Below are positions 45,163 through 56,272 of a stretch of 64,000 bases of DNA, one piece after another. Location: positions 527,575 through 591,574 of the forward strand of contig NW_006763148.1 of the NCBI RefSeq assembly GCF_000264905.1. The letters run 5' to 3'. Numbering within the stretch: position 1 is the stretch's first letter; every line of letters starts with the position of its first letter. The position numbers were made by a program, and so were the translations under genes. A model generated the notes under the pieces. That model was not told the DNA's origin and made no database searches. It saw only the letters and a list, made by a program, of their open reading frames with translations. Origin of the DNA: Stereum hirsutum FP-91666 SS1 (Eukaryota; Basidiomycota; Agaricomycetes; Russulales; Stereaceae).

Positions 45163-47031
45163 TTACCACAGCTGAGGAGTCTGGAGCCACTGCGTCGTGC
45201 GGGTTCCAGCGACGGGAATCCGCAAACAAAGAACATCCCCTCGGTGGTTATCCACTTCGTCGGCGAACTCTCGACTCCAGCCGTCTGGCAGTTGCCATTC
45301 GCAAGACGTTGTCGAGTCCACAGATGGGTCCAAGGGACAGACAAGGTAGTATACAACTTTGACCTGAAGATCGACGTTCGGGCTGACTTCCTTGAAAAGC
45401 TGGTGCATACGATGCTTGATTGTGCGAATCAGAGCGTAGCCACGGTGGCTTGGAGTCTAACGGTGATTGTCCGGACAGCATGCGATGTGCGACCACTTCG
45501 AAGACGTAGCCCGCGAGGCTCACGCTCTCCGTGAAGTGGCAAAGACACCAAAACATTTTCGAAAGGCACTGATCGTCCTTCTCCATTAACGCGAGCACCG
45601 CTGACTTTGCGATTCGGATAGATTTGAAGTCGATTCGCCAACCGTCGTGGCCGTTCAGGTCTTTCACGTAAGGCGACATGGCGATAATTCGTGATTGATG
45701 ATAAGACAAAGCGCGTTGGTCTCGGAACGTCTTGGCGAGTGATTGTAAGTCGTTGTAGTCGAAGGATTCAAGGGCCTGAGCGTGAGCATCCCTCGTCTGT
45801 ATCGGTTTGAAGATCGCGTCGAAGACGTCGCGGGGAGCAAAACCGAACTCTTCGGTGGCATTCTGCACTAGGAGCTCGATTGCGTCGTCCACCTCATTCT
45901 TCTGGTTGATGCCGACCATGTCGGCGTCCACGTTATCATGCATGCTATCGAGATTCTTGTCCTTCTGCCTCCTCAGGACCCTGAGCGCATCCGTAATTTC
46001 AGGATCCTGAGCGGAAGGCTCTGTCGACTCTGCAGACAGAGCTTTGGCCAAGTTGTTGCGATATTCAACATAGTTGGCTTGTAAACGGAGGCTGTGGAGG
46101 AGATGAAAGATGTTCAGCAGTGAGCTCATATCCTGTTAGGCCAGACAGAATGCAAAGAAGGGATCAGCTTGCGCACCCACACAGGAGCTCCGTGAAACTC
46201 CACAAAGACATCCCCCACTCGCGGCCACCTGTCTGCCTTAGCCAATATTTCCATCGTATCGGGTTTGGGCCGGAAACCTGGATCGGCCAGATGTCTGAGT
46301 CGCCATCGATAGGCGCCCCCTTATCACGGTAGTCCACGTCAATTAAGGCCCAAGGCGGATTATAATATCCAGGACCCTCAGGGAGGTAGGAGAAGCCAGA
46401 TGAAGTTGGGTGCATGTAGGCACGGCCAGCGAAGAAGAGATAGATATTGGAGGAGTTGCACCAGAGCACGACCTGGCTGGCCGAAAGGAGTCGTATGAGC
46501 GTGTACTCGAGAAACATAGATTTTCCTGTGAGTGTCTTAGTCAATCCTAGTGGTATATCATGGATCTGGTCCCCTAAACATACCAGTGCCCGGCTGCCCA
46601 GTAATCACTGCGCCTTTCCTTGACCCCAGATCCTTCTGCCGAAGGTGCATCAAGCGGTGAAAAAACTCGTCATAGGATCGTGGAACAAGGATTCGGCTTC
46701 CCGCCGTCTTCAACGAATGGAACTGCAGGAGAGGTTTGCCGGTCTGGCTGAGCCCAACTTCTATCTCGTAGGGGTGCGCGGTAGACTCGGGGAAGTTAGC
46801 GCCACGCCATTTCGTATAAAATTCTTGGATACGGTTGGGAGCTGCATGCCAGTTTGCCTTGTCCTCCTCTGGCCATGTCCAACCATTCTCGACGACTAGA
46901 GGACCGGCGTGCATGATTTACGTTCGGTATTGTGAGTAGTAGTACAGACGAATTGGACTTGAAGGGTGCTCACTTGTGTCAGATCCCTTGGCCAAAACAT
47001 CATCGATATACGATGAATCAACGCCCTCCAT
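45163..47031 (-). CDS. P-loop NTPase of the Crinkler/RHS effector type
   Basis: About 550 residues. The preferred start is at 47031 (MEGVDSSYIDDVLAKG); an intron then joins DT to IVENGWTWPEEDKANW. The alternative is the Met at 46914 (MHAGPLVVENG). The P-loop is split by an intron: KGAVITGQPGTG/KSMFLEYTLIRLL, with QVVLWCNSSNIYLFF next. Then PPWALIDVD (Walker B-like), the strongly patterned NPIRWKYWLRQTGGREWGMS, and LWSFTELLCG. An intron with acceptor ctccacag gives CGLRLQANYVEYRNNLAKAL. A helical region follows, then SLAGYVFEVVAHRML, and the end reads VYYLVCPLD...CEWQLPDGW and GDVLCLRIPVAG. The junction near 45.5 kb is unclear: a GTGAGC donor would skip AGYVFEVVAHRML although that segment looks conserved. 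It is a separate family branch from the 35.8-kb protein. Function unproven. Confidence 0.72.
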
Positions 47032-47744
47032 GGCAAGGGAAAATTTCGAGTCTTATTATATACTGCCCTCGATGATGGACGATGCAGGTAAAGCGAGACA
47101 CGGCATGACACGGCGTGAAATTAATTCAAAAGCGGACTTATATCCTATTCACGTGACCGTGTTCTGATCACTTTGAATTCAAACATCGACTTTATTCCTC
47201 ATTTAAATATCAACTTGCGTCTGTCCATCGTGTATTCTAAAGGATCATTGTGCATTTCTTCCAAGAGTAAGCAGTTCATTGAGGACGTAGCGGGAGAGAG
47301 ATAGAAAAAGAGTCAAACGAGAGCGAGTAGAGACAGAGGAGAGAGGGAGAACCTGAAAGATCAATAAAGAGGGAGAGCGAGAGACTAGTCAGTGAGAGGT
47401 ATATACAGTATGTAAATCTGAGCAGGAAATAAACCAAGCGAGGGAAAGAGTGAGAGGATGGAAAAAATGTGCATTCAGCGATGGGCAACGTCAATTGTAA
47501 TGGAGATGAGAAATGGAATAGAGATGAAGAAAGTCGACAAAATAGAATGTAATGAATAGATAAGCATACACTGACACTGTGACTGTAAGAGGACGCAAGG
47601 TATCAGAAAGCAAAGAGACAAGAAGAAAAGAAGCAAAAACAGGATAGAAAAGAAACTATGCCAAGCAACCAGCACTAACACGACGTTTCATACATAGATC
47701 AATCAACCATCACATCTCCATATCCTCTCACCACGACACGACGT
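47032..47744. other. Intergenic; promoter of NTPase gene and 3' region of RhoGAP gene
   Basis: Contains a TATA-like box at 47053-47064 (minus) and a strongly purine-rich plus strand (47275-47475, rich in gagagagag). No coding frame is supported. Confidence 0.5.
47053..47064 (-). promoter_or_regulatory. TATA-like box of the 45.2-47.0 kb NTPase gene
   Basis: The minus strand reads agtatataataag. It is only about 25 bases before the ATG at 47031, which is close; if it drives transcription, a start at 46914 remains possible. Confidence 0.35.
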
Positions 47745-50700
47745 TCACTTCCCTCCCCCCAAACCGGCCGCCTCAGCCCCCTCAGTCAAATGCTTCATCA
47801 CCGTCTTCGCCCAATCATCGTCCGCCTCATCCTTCTTCTTCCCATCATCGCCCTCATCGTCCCACAAACTCAACCTCCCATAAGTCGCAGACGTATACGA
47901 AGCCGACGATGGCGCACTCTTCAACGACAACGTCGGACTTCGAGTCCCACTCTGACTTTGATTCGGCGCAGGCCTGGGACCGTGCGGCCTCGCTGTGCTC
48001 CCCTTCCTCGACGTCGGTAGCGGCACTGATTCCGTTGTTGGGGCAGAAAGCTGAAGCGTCGCGGTCGAGGCTATAGCCGTCTCCGTAGAACTGTTCGTAC
48101 TGTTCGTCGTAGGAGTGTGGTACCGCGAAAACGGCGGTGAAGAAAGTACAGGAGAAGTCGGCCTGAACAGCGCATGGGCGGAAGCGGAAGCGGAACGAGC
48201 TCTACCACTCGAAGTCGCAGTGGGCGTCGTCGGCGTCTCACCCTCTTTACTCCCCAAGACCTCCCCGAAATCGAACGGCGTGCTATCGATAGGCGTATCC
48301 AACACCGGCGGCGAACTCAACCTCGACTGTCTATACTGCTCCGGCATCGGCATCCCCATCATCCCATAATGTCTACTCGGCGAGAGGCCACCAGAAGAGC
48401 CGGCCCCGAACCCAGCAGGCGACGATAAGGAGGGCGACATCTGCCCAGCCGTTCCGATCAATTCCAGAGGCCCCGAGATCTGAATGCCACCCTTCTTGTC
48501 GCTTCCGCTTGGACCGGCAGTCTTCAACGACGAGATTGACTTCTTGCCGAACAAGGCGCTGATGCTGGGTTTCTTCATCCTCATCGCTCTGCCCAACGAT
48601 CCTGCGCCTCCGTTAGATGATGTTGTTGACCCTGAAGGTGAAGGAGCGACCTTGTCCGAGCCACCTGACCTAGACGACGTAGTGGTAGAAACCGACAACA
48701 AATGGGTAGAATGTCTGTTCGAGGGTGTCGAGGGTGTCTGGGGGACCGACCACGAAGAAGGGAAGACGGCCGTGCTAGGCCTAGTATCCGACGTAGAAAC
48801 GCCGATCTGCAAGCGCGAATGTGGTCTCGAAGCCGGAGAGCTTGTAGACGGGAAGACGACACGATCGTCATCTCCCGGAGGCATAGGGAGTGATATATGC
48901 GGCTGCTGAAGGGCGAGTTTCGCGGGTTTCGGCGAATGAACGACCGAACCTGTGTCGCTGGTGGTGGTGGTCGCAGGTGTAGCAGCGTTCGGATCCGGGG
49001 TTTCAAGTTCAGCGGCGGTCGTGCTATTGTTGGCGCTGGTCTGTAAGTTGAAGGCGGGCGTCGATGGCTGAGAAGATGGTTGTCGATGCGCTTCGTCGCC
49101 TCCGTTCCGCACCTGGGACGTCAGAGTAAGAAGATCCGAACCAGACTTAGACCGTGGCCGTGCGATGGCAGTGCCTTTCTTGGGTCTGGCGGTAGGGACG
49201 AGAGGTGCGGTTCCAACGAACTGAGAAGACGCGGGACTCTTCTTCGCCGGACCTTCGACGGAGGTTGATGCGGTGTTCAAACTCTCACTGCTGCTCCACA
49301 TCATCCTTGGTGAGGTCGGATTGGTCTGAACTGAGCTCTCCGGCGACAATGGCCGCGTAGCCATCGAAGCAGGCGTTACCGGACGAGGAGATAGCGAGGC
49401 TGGGGTCGTAGGACGGGCGGACATCGATCCAGGCGTCACAGGACGACTAGACATCGACGCAGGAGTGAGCGGACGCGTCGACATCGATCCAGGCGTGACC
49501 GGCCCAGCAGACAAAGATGCCGGAGTGAGGGGACGAGGGGACGCAGAAGTGGAGAAGAACGAGTCTGAAGAGGTATCCTTGCTCGAGGTCGTCGCCGTAG
49601 TCGCCTCCGAAGCAGATGATGCCGACGCCTCCATCTGTGTCGGGACGGGGACCACAGAACGTGACGAGAATGGGTTCGGATTATCGAATACGACGGCTTC
49701 CTCGCGGGCGTCGTGGTGGTCTTCCTGCTTCACCTCTTCCTCCTCCTCTTCTTCATCACTATCATCCTCCACCACAGGCCCCCTCGGCGGCACCGGCGGC
49801 TCCCAAACTTCCTTAACCTCACAAAGCACCCTCAGCACCCCAGGACTCATGTTCAAACTCGGACAAAACACCAGCGTCAAATTGCTCAACGGCATCTTCG
49901 TCCCTCCTCCTCCGCCCTCCCCGTTCGTCCCCTTCGCCCGCTTCGCCGTCTCGTTGATAAGATCAACCACAGTCCTCAGCAGGTCCCGATTCTCCCTCGG
50001 AAGACGAACGATGAGGGAGGCAAAGTGGCGCACGAGGGACGTCGAGGGCGGACGGATGCCAGACAGGTTGGGCAGACCGAGGGTTGAGAGCGATGGAGGT
50101 TTCCTCATGGTAGGGATACCGCCCATCACAACACCACCGCCACCTGGCTGCATTCCAGCACGAGGACCAGAAGGCAACGTTGGGCCGCGCATGCCACCCA
50201 TCTGAGGGGGTGATGTCCCAGCGGCGGCGGCAGCTTCGACCCGGGCCAGTTCCTCCGACCTGCGAGCGTTGTTCTCGGCGATCATGGCGGCTTCGAAGTA
50301 CGGGTTGAGGGCGTGAGTGAGGATAGGTTCCGGCACTGAAAAGTGACGAAATAGTCAATATTGTGGTTTACTTAGGGACGAACGATAGAAACATACGTTC
50401 GCGCAAGTACGCCTTGAACACGGATGAGACCGCATGCGGATCCAGATCTCCTGGCGTACACTCCGAGATATCATAATCTGCGCCCGTATCGAACTCGGCC
50501 CTCAGCTTTGAGACGTGCGACGCACGGCCGCTGATCCTGTATTCGCAAAAGATTCGTCAGGTCAAGAAATATCCCACACATCCGTCGTCTTGAGTGCAAT
50601 ATATTGGTCAGGCTAACCCCAACACCCCCATCATCTCAAGTCCAACACAGACTGCATCACGCAAAAAAGACAGATCTATGAAACATATGCAAGATAGAAG

Positions 50701-53700
50701 AACAACGCACCGGAAAAGCCCTTCCTCCTCAAGCCCCCACTTCAACAAGTGTTGCGCACACCTCAGCACCAACGCCGGTATCAGCCTCCTCTCCAACGCG
50801 TCTAGACTGTCCGTATCTGGATGGGGATCTGTGCCTGTCATCAAACAAAGTGTTAGTAAACCTGCACGAACAAGACTAAGGGCGAGGGAAAGAAAATATA
50901 TGAAGACAAATCAAAAGTCAAGACAGACAGGGGCTCAAGCCCAAATCCAACAAGATCAGCCATACAAACTCAAACCTCAAACCTCAGACCGCCCTCGAAC
51001 CTCGAGCCTCGAATCTCCAAGAAGGAAAGAAAAAAGAACACTCACCCCACGCACCCATCTCCCTCCTAACCCCCTCCACCGCCGTCTCCCTCACACACCC
51101 CCTCAACTCCTTCCCAAACACCAATCCTCTCCCTCCCTGCCCTTGTCCAGCATACGCGACCAAAGGCCCCCTCAAACACCTCCCCAAATACGGCCCCGAA
51201 ACGCTCACCGCGCTCCCTCCTTTACCCCCATGTCCGTGTCCATGTCCGTGTCCGTGTCCGTTCTTCCCACCACCCCCACCCCCGCCAAACGCACCCCCCA
51301 CACTCCCAAACGCGCCTCCCCAACCACCACCGCCACCACCTCCACCTCCTCCTCCTCCACTACTACTCGAGACGCCAAAGTCACCCCCCTCATCCCCACT
51401 AACACTCACACTGCTCGCCCCACTCGAATCTTTATCTCGTCCCCCGGACGTAATACTACTCGCCATACTCCACGACCCGCTCGGCGCGTTCTGCGTATGT
51501 CCCTGTCCATGCCCATGTTTACTCGACCCTGCGCCTCCATGCCCGTGCTTGCTCGAGCCCTGCCCACCTCCATCATTCCCCGTCCGCCTCGACTTGAATG
51601 ACATTCCCATATTCGACATGAATGCCGCAGCGGCCGCGGCTGCTGAGCTCGCCGAGGCAGAGACGGACGAAGGAGCGGGAGAGGGGGAGGGGTGGGGTGG
51701 TGCGTGTTGGTGCGGGTTCAGATGTGATTGTTGGTGGGGGTTCAAATGCGAATGCGACGGCTGGTGTTGTTGTGAATGTGGGAGTGGAAGAGAGGCCTGA
51801 TGTTGATGTGGGACAGGAGGAACGGAGGACGAAGAGCCTCCCATCGCACCTCCACCCGCAACAGTCGGCGCGCTCATATTCGGATGTGTCCTCCCCAAAC
51901 TTCCTCCCTTCATCCCCATCCCCATCCCGTGCTCACTCTCACTCCCCGCCATCCCTCCAACCCCAATACCCCCCACACTCGGACTCCTCCCATGCGCATA
52001 TCCATACCCACCCCCAAGTCCATCATACACACCGACACCCGCACCCGCTCCCGCTCCATGAAACGCGCTCGGCGGCGCCGCTCCTCCTGCTGTCCTCCCT
52101 CCCCACCTCCCCCCCGCCTCACTCTCACTCATCGCCCCATCCCTACTCCCAGCACCCCCACCCCCACCACTACTCGAAATACTCCCCCAAGCCCTCCCCA
52201 TCCTCTCCACCGCCTTCTTCCCGAACCCTCCCAGCCCCAACCCGCCCACAATACCTCCCGCCCCAATCGCCCCAGATCCCGAACCGAGGAACGTCGTTTG
52301 TCTGAAGGAAGAAGGGACTGCGATGGCGTTGGCGTTGGGCGCGATGGGGCGACGGCGGGGTTGGGAGGATGTGTTGATTGAGTTGTGGCTCAGGCTCGGA
52401 TTGTTGTTGTGGCTCAGGCTCGGGTTGTTGTTGTTACTGTTACTGTGGGTCGATGTCGAAGGTGGAGAACTAGGCGTATACGGCAACGGCCTCTCCATCC
52501 TATCCAACCTCTCCAACCGCTCAGACCTCTCCATCGCCCTCGGCGCAAACTCATACTCCTCGCTCGACTGCGACAGAGCGCCCGAATATGCAGAATGTAT
52601 AGAATGCGCGGAATGGATCGAGTTGTTCGAGATGGAGTGGGCGGCGATAGAGTTGTTCGAGGCGGAATGTGTGTGTGCATGTCCATGTCCCGTTATCGAG
52701 CCCGAATGACCATGCCCAGAAACCGAGCCCGAATGCGAATGTGACCCACTCCCCGTTCCCAACGACGAAGAAAGCTCAGGCGCAGGCGAATGAATACCCT
52801 GCAACCTAATCCTCGCTCCCCCTCCCACACCCAATCCCGACGAATGTGACGGCGACGGCGACACGACACCTCCCCCTCCGCCTCCCCCTCCTACCGCACG
52901 ATAACTCACCGGCGGCGGCGAGACCGACCTCTCTGATGCCGACGTAGACGTAGAAGTGGACGTCGAAGCTGATCCAGCTCCAGCTCCTCCTCCTCCTCCT
53001 GCAACAGCGACAGGAAGCCGTATCGAATGTCTCTTCTCTTTCTTTCCCGTCTTGCGCACCGAAACGGGCACAGAAGCCAAACTCGACGAACTCGAGCTAT
53101 CCATGTCCATGTCCATGTCCACGCCTCCGTCCTCTTCATCCTCATCCTCCGACTCCGACTCCGACTCCGTTCCCGATCCCGACGCAGACGCCGACGCACT
53201 TCCCGATGCTTGCCCCCCGTGGTCTCCGTGTCCGCCGTAGGAGTACGCATACCCACCCCCCTCATCCCCATCTTCCTCCTCCGGCATAACATACTCCGCA
53301 TCCGTAATCAACGCGCTCAACCTCTGATTCTTCCCTCTCTCCCTCTCCTCCCTGCCCTCCCTACCACCCTGTCCATGTCCAGCAGGAACCACAGTATAAG
53401 TCGACTGCAGACTCTCGGCCAGACTCACCGGTCTTGGCGTCCGACTCCCGCTTCCTGTCCCTCCTCCTCCATTCCCTCCTCCACCTCCACCTCCACTTCC
53501 ACTCCCTGTCCCTCCTCCACTTCCGTACCCAGTTCCAGAGCCATACCCATAGCCAGAGCCGGGACGAAGCGTATTGTGCGATGTAGTCGTCGCATCCGAA
53601 CGACGGCGATCTTCTTTTAACTTTTCGTCTTCCGCGTTTCGGGGGTGGGGGCGGGGGCGGAGGGGTCCGATGGGTGCGGGGGATGGGGTAGGTGACGGCG

Positions 53701-54919
53701 AGGGTGAGGGGGACGGGGAGGGTGATGGGGAGGGTGCGGACGAAAATGGTTGTGGTAAGGGTGAGGCGGGAGATGGAGAGGATGCGGGTACGGATGTGGT
53801 AGTGGTGGTAGTGTGTCCAGACGCAGACGCAGATGAAGACGCAGATGAAGGATCGCCACCACTGGGCAAAATCGGAGATGTGTTCCCGGTCATATACTCG
53901 ATCGCAGCGGATATACTAGGTGAATTGACCATGACCGATCCACGCTGTGGCGGGGCGTTCAACACCTGAGGCTCGTCGTCCTCCCCTCTATCCTCCTCCT
54001 GCTTACGGTCCTTTCCCTCCTGGTCGTGCTGTTTACGGTCTTGATCTTCCCTTTCTTGGTCCTGGCGTTGGCGCTGGTGCTGATGCTGATCCTTCGTGGG
54101 TGACTTGGAGGGTACGGGCGGTGGAGGGGGCGACATCGGTACAGGCGACGACGAGGATAAAGCCGAATGAGCATGACTATGATTCGACGAAATACGCCCG
54201 AGGCCAAGTCCGTGTCCAAGTCCGATACCGAAAATCTCATTGCGCTCTTTATCCTGACTAGGCCCCCTATCGCTCCCCGAGCGTCTCGAGCGGAAAGAAT
54301 GCACGGACGGCGAGGAAGGCGGTTTGTTGACGAGTCCATGACCGTGAGCCGAACTGGAAGTGGAAGTAAAAGGTTTCTCCTTTGCCGGGAGGGGGAGTGG
54401 GAGTGGGAAGGACGAAGGGCCTGGGGAGTGTGTTTGTGTGTTCGGATGAGAGGAGTCTTCGGTCTTCTTGCGACGGCCTGCGAAGACGCGGCGGAGGCGG
54501 GAGCCGACGGCGGATGATGAGGTGGGTTGTTTGGCTGCTGCTGCTGATGAGGACGATGATGACGATGGAGTCTGTCCCATCGCCTGAGCCTGAGCCTGGG
54601 TTTGGGTTTGGGATGGAGTGTGCTGATGATGATGATGATGGGGTTGTTGTGTGTATGCCTGAGACGGTTGAGACTGTAGCGACGATGATCTGGAGGCGGG
54701 TAGAATAGGCCTGTGGCGCTGGCTGTTTGTTATTGTGGCGTGTGGCAGCGGCGGAGAAGTCGAAAGAGAAGAGCCGTCCGAGGGTAAGATGTCTGACTGG
54801 GAAGAGTTCGAGGGCGGAGCGGGGAGGAGGACGGAGGAGGAGGGAGAGGAGGAGAAGGAGTCGAAAGAGGCCTGGGACATCGAGGCAGCGGTGTTTGCGC
54901 CGAGGCGAGGGGCGTGCAT
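47745..54919 (-). CDS. Very large RhoGAP-domain protein with long disordered flanks
   Basis: Rho-family GTPase-activating protein of about 2,300 residues. The first exon (51.05-54.92 kb, about 1,300 residues) is almost wholly low-complexity: Ser/Pro, His, (GH)n, (SP)n and Gly-rich runs. Its end enters the RhoGAP domain: GPYLGRCLRGPL, VFGKELRGCVRETA. The domain continues over three short introns: ALERRLIPALVLRCAQHLLK, then EEGLFRISGRASHVSKLR, where the Arg of GLFR is the catalytic arginine finger, then SSVFKAYLRE/LPEPILTHALNPYF, then ENRDLLRTVVDLINETA and KMPLSNLTLVFCPSLNMS. A Gly/Met-rich insert of about 60 residues splits the domain after FEAAMIAENNARRSEE. The last exon is another disordered region of about 650 residues with a 10-residue repeat, ending LTEGAEAAGLGGGK. 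No PH, LIM or BAR domain is seen. It would switch off Rho or Cdc42-type GTPases; the exact target is unknown. Confidence 0.88.
49340..49550 (-). repeat. Seven tandem 10-residue (30-base) repeats in RhoGAP tail
   Basis: Units follow the pattern x-R-P-(L/V/T)-T-P-(A/G)-S-(M/L)-S, for example TRPLTPASMS and SRPVTPGSMS, alternating A and G at one position. Each carries a TP pair, a minimal proline-directed kinase site. The alternation suggests duplication of a 20-residue double unit. Confidence 0.75.
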
Positions 54920-56272
54920 CAGGCGCAGCGCTAAGCACGGCCCAGCGTACTTCTTCTATAGATATCCTCTTTGCCCGAATCGATTATCGCTGAGAAACAA
55001 ACTCTGCAGGCTGCAACACGCCAGTTAGCTCACAGTCGTCGAAGCCAGCAGCCCTGCGATCAACACACGCACCTTGCGCGCTCTAGCGTTGCATCGAGCA
55101 GACGGCCGGAAACCTCGCGTTGGCGGCGTTGGGGATGATGATGGTGGTGGTTAGAAGAAGAGATAAGGAGGCGCAGGGCCGCTATCGACGGCGACGACGA
55201 CGACGGGGCGACGACAACGAGGGCACGGGGCGTGGCAATCACGAAAGAAGCTCAACCTAAATTGGTCCGCGCATGCCCTCCGCAGCCACCGTCCCGGGTC
55301 CCCCCTTTCTGCGGACTGTGGCGACTGTGCTCGTTCTACATTTACTGTACTATGGCGTATGGGTACAGCTTCTGCCTCCGCTCGTCTTTCTACGTCTAAT
55401 CGTTAATGAGCTCGGATCCGGAGTTGTCGGGATGGTGAAAGGGAACGTAGTCCAAAATTCCAAACAACGGGTGCCACAGCGGATGTAAAAATATATCGGG
55501 GCTGTCACTGCGTCTTTTGCTCTGTAGGACTGTGCGCTCTACGCTAGGTCTACGAGGAGTGGAGCAGGAGTAGCACGCAAGGTAGCGCAACTTGTCTACC
55601 TTTGTTCGACGTCCATCTTTCGACGCGTAGCCATGCTGCACAGTCGGTGCTATCAACAGTAGAACTGCTGTGTCACCGACTGTCTACGCCTCTTAAGTAT
55701 CCACATCACGACTTGCAAACTCTGTGTAGCACTGTCTGGCCACCCCGGGTAGGAAGGCCATGGTTGTGCTCACGAATTGATCCCGATCTATCTTGAGAAC
55801 ACGTATTCGGGACCTATTTAGATCATTCAGACTCGCATGCTTTGATCATGTAGATAAGATTGCTGTGGTAGTAATAAAATGATCTGACACCCTGACACAG
55901 CCATATCTACAGACAATGAGACGGATATAACTGGAGTAAATGGCGCTACATGGCCACTGGCAGGCAGGAAAACCCTGCAGGCTTGTGCAAGCGAGCTAGA
56001 AGGCACAGGCACACTTGTTCACTTGTTCTCCATATTCTTCGGAAAGCCCAATATTTGTCTCGAACAAGAAGACAAATAAAATGAGCCGGGGCACGTGTCT
56101 CCAACATCTTTGAGCTTCAATATGCAAAACATGCCGCATATTGCGGAAGGAGTAGCCAGGCAACAACCGTTCAGATAGCGGTACAAGGTGGGGTGTGCCT
56201 AGAGAAGAGAGAATATAAAATGCTCAGGTCAGTTTGCAGAAGGCCGCCACTGGTAGATCACCTCGAACGACC
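54920..56272. other. 1.35-kb intergenic region, divergent promoters
   Basis: Between the divergent RhoGAP and coiled-coil genes. A 71-codon plus ORF (55273-55488, one hydrophobic segment VLVLHLLYYGVWVQLLPPLV) is the only candidate and has no supporting homology. A TATA box for the plus gene lies at 56213-56220. Confidence 0.5.
56213..56220 (+). promoter_or_regulatory. TATA box for the 56.3-kb gene
   Basis: The sequence tataaaat is about 60 bases before the ATG at 56273. Confidence 0.55.

Noticed and set aside
49465..50205. 246-codon plus-strand frame
   Set aside because: Antisense to the RhoGAP tail; composition mirrors its low-complexity coding sequence.
50594..51601. 335-codon plus-strand frame
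   Set aside because: Opposite the RhoGAP gene; Pro/Thr/Arg-rich text is the reverse reading of Gly/His-rich codons.
55273..55488. 71-codon plus ORF with a hydrophobic stretch
   Set aside because: Short, no TATA box or homology; a single hydrophobic segment arises easily by chance.
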